From Bacteroidales bacterium (GTDB lineage Bacteria > Bacteroidota > Bacteroidia > Bacteroidales > UBA7960), in the NCBI GenBank assembly GCA_007132395.1, contig SLOR01000221.1, positions 1 to 6,418 of the forward strand: a stretch of 6,418 nucleotides of DNA, read 5' to 3'. The notes beneath the pieces are model-generated. The model did not search any database and had not been told where the DNA came from. It was given only the letters and a program-made list of their open reading frames with translations. Shown in pieces: positions 6,182 to 6,418 of the stretch. Each line of letters opens with the position of its first letter. Position 1 is the first letter of the stretch. The position numbers were made by a program, and so were the translations under genes.

Positions 6182-6418
6182 ATGGAAAATCAATACCCAA
6201 CCGTAAAACATTTCATACATCCGGCACTTATCCTCCTGTTGTTTTTTTTCATATACATGCCTTCGCGAGGATTGTCAGCGGAACTGGCTAATGATGACCC
6301 GGATCAGAAATTAATGAGGGCTCGCGAACTTGCCTTCAATGAAGAATACCTGCAAGCCCGCCAGCTTTGCGAGGAAATTCTCGAATTTTACCCCGATTAT
6401 CACGATGCGAGGGTACTG
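6182..6418 (+). CDS. Secreted TPR protein, probable YaiO-family N-terminus (partial, runs off right edge)
   Basis: The frame is open for 79 codons from the ATG at 6182 to the window end. Residues 1-33 form a signal peptide: MENQYPTVKH, hydrophobic ALILLLFFFIYM, likely cleavage after LSA. The mature start (ELANDDPDQKLM) leads into a tetratricopeptide-like helix pair at about 44-79, with ARELAFNEEYLQARQLCEEI and then FYPDYHDARVL. The combination of AxxLAFNxxYxxAR and PDYHDARVL matches what I recall of the periplasmic TPR segment that precedes the beta-barrel of YaiO-family outer-membrane proteins. The barrel is not in the window, so another secreted TPR protein remains possible. YaiO family members are often found near glycosyltransferases and polysaccharide genes, so the region to the right may concern envelope or exopolysaccharide functions (inference). 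The upstream sequence in frame is non-coding, supporting this start. Confidence 0.72.
   Translation, partial: MENQYPTVKHFIHPALILLLFFFIYMPSRGLSAELANDDPDQKLMRARELAFNEEYLQARQLCEEILEFYPDYHDARVL

Overview
The window looks like chromosomal DNA from a member of the Bacteroidota, probably Bacteroidales-like. Four things suggest this: an Oar-type TonB-dependent receptor with an N-terminal carboxypeptidase-regulatory-like domain, two DUF4230 proteins, start codons preceded by A/T-rich sequence with no clear Shine-Dalgarno, and TAnnTTTG-type -7 promoter boxes. No mobile element, CRISPR array, tRNA or rRNA was seen. The genus cannot be fixed from this window.

Layout, left to right. (1) Positions 1-1350, minus strand, hold the N-terminal 450 residues of an Oar-like outer-membrane TonB-dependent receptor whose C-terminus lies beyond the left edge. 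(2) A 421-bp divergent intergenic region separates it from (3) two adjacent plus-strand genes 28 bp apart, 1772-2344 and 2373-3065. Both encode DUF4230-type proteins: the first is a predicted lipoprotein, the second has an N-terminal membrane anchor. (4) Running convergently from the right is a minus-strand two-component operon: an OmpR/PhoB-type response regulator (4114-4809), then a membrane-bound PhoR-like histidine kinase (3001-4098). The kinase 3' end overlaps the second DUF4230 gene by 65 bp. (5) A 634-bp A/T-rich intergenic region contains promoter-like boxes for both flanking regulators and an uncertain 59-codon ORF. (6) On the plus strand, 5444-5806 encodes a stand-alone receiver protein with no output domain. 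(7) After 375 bp without a convincing gene, a secreted TPR-type protein begins at 6182 and runs off the right edge; its start resembles the periplasmic N-terminus of YaiO-family outer-membrane proteins.

How the genes may work together. The kinase and regulator at 3001-4809 are an evident cognate pair that senses at the inner membrane and controls transcription; their targets are not visible. The two DUF4230 proteins probably act together in the cell envelope, because they are adjacent, co-directional, paralogous and differently anchored. The stand-alone receiver and the YaiO-like gene point rightwards into a locus that may concern exopolysaccharide or envelope functions, but this is inferred from family associations only. 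Nothing here is strong evidence of an entirely new system. The DUF4230 pair and the receiver/YaiO arrangement are the least understood parts.
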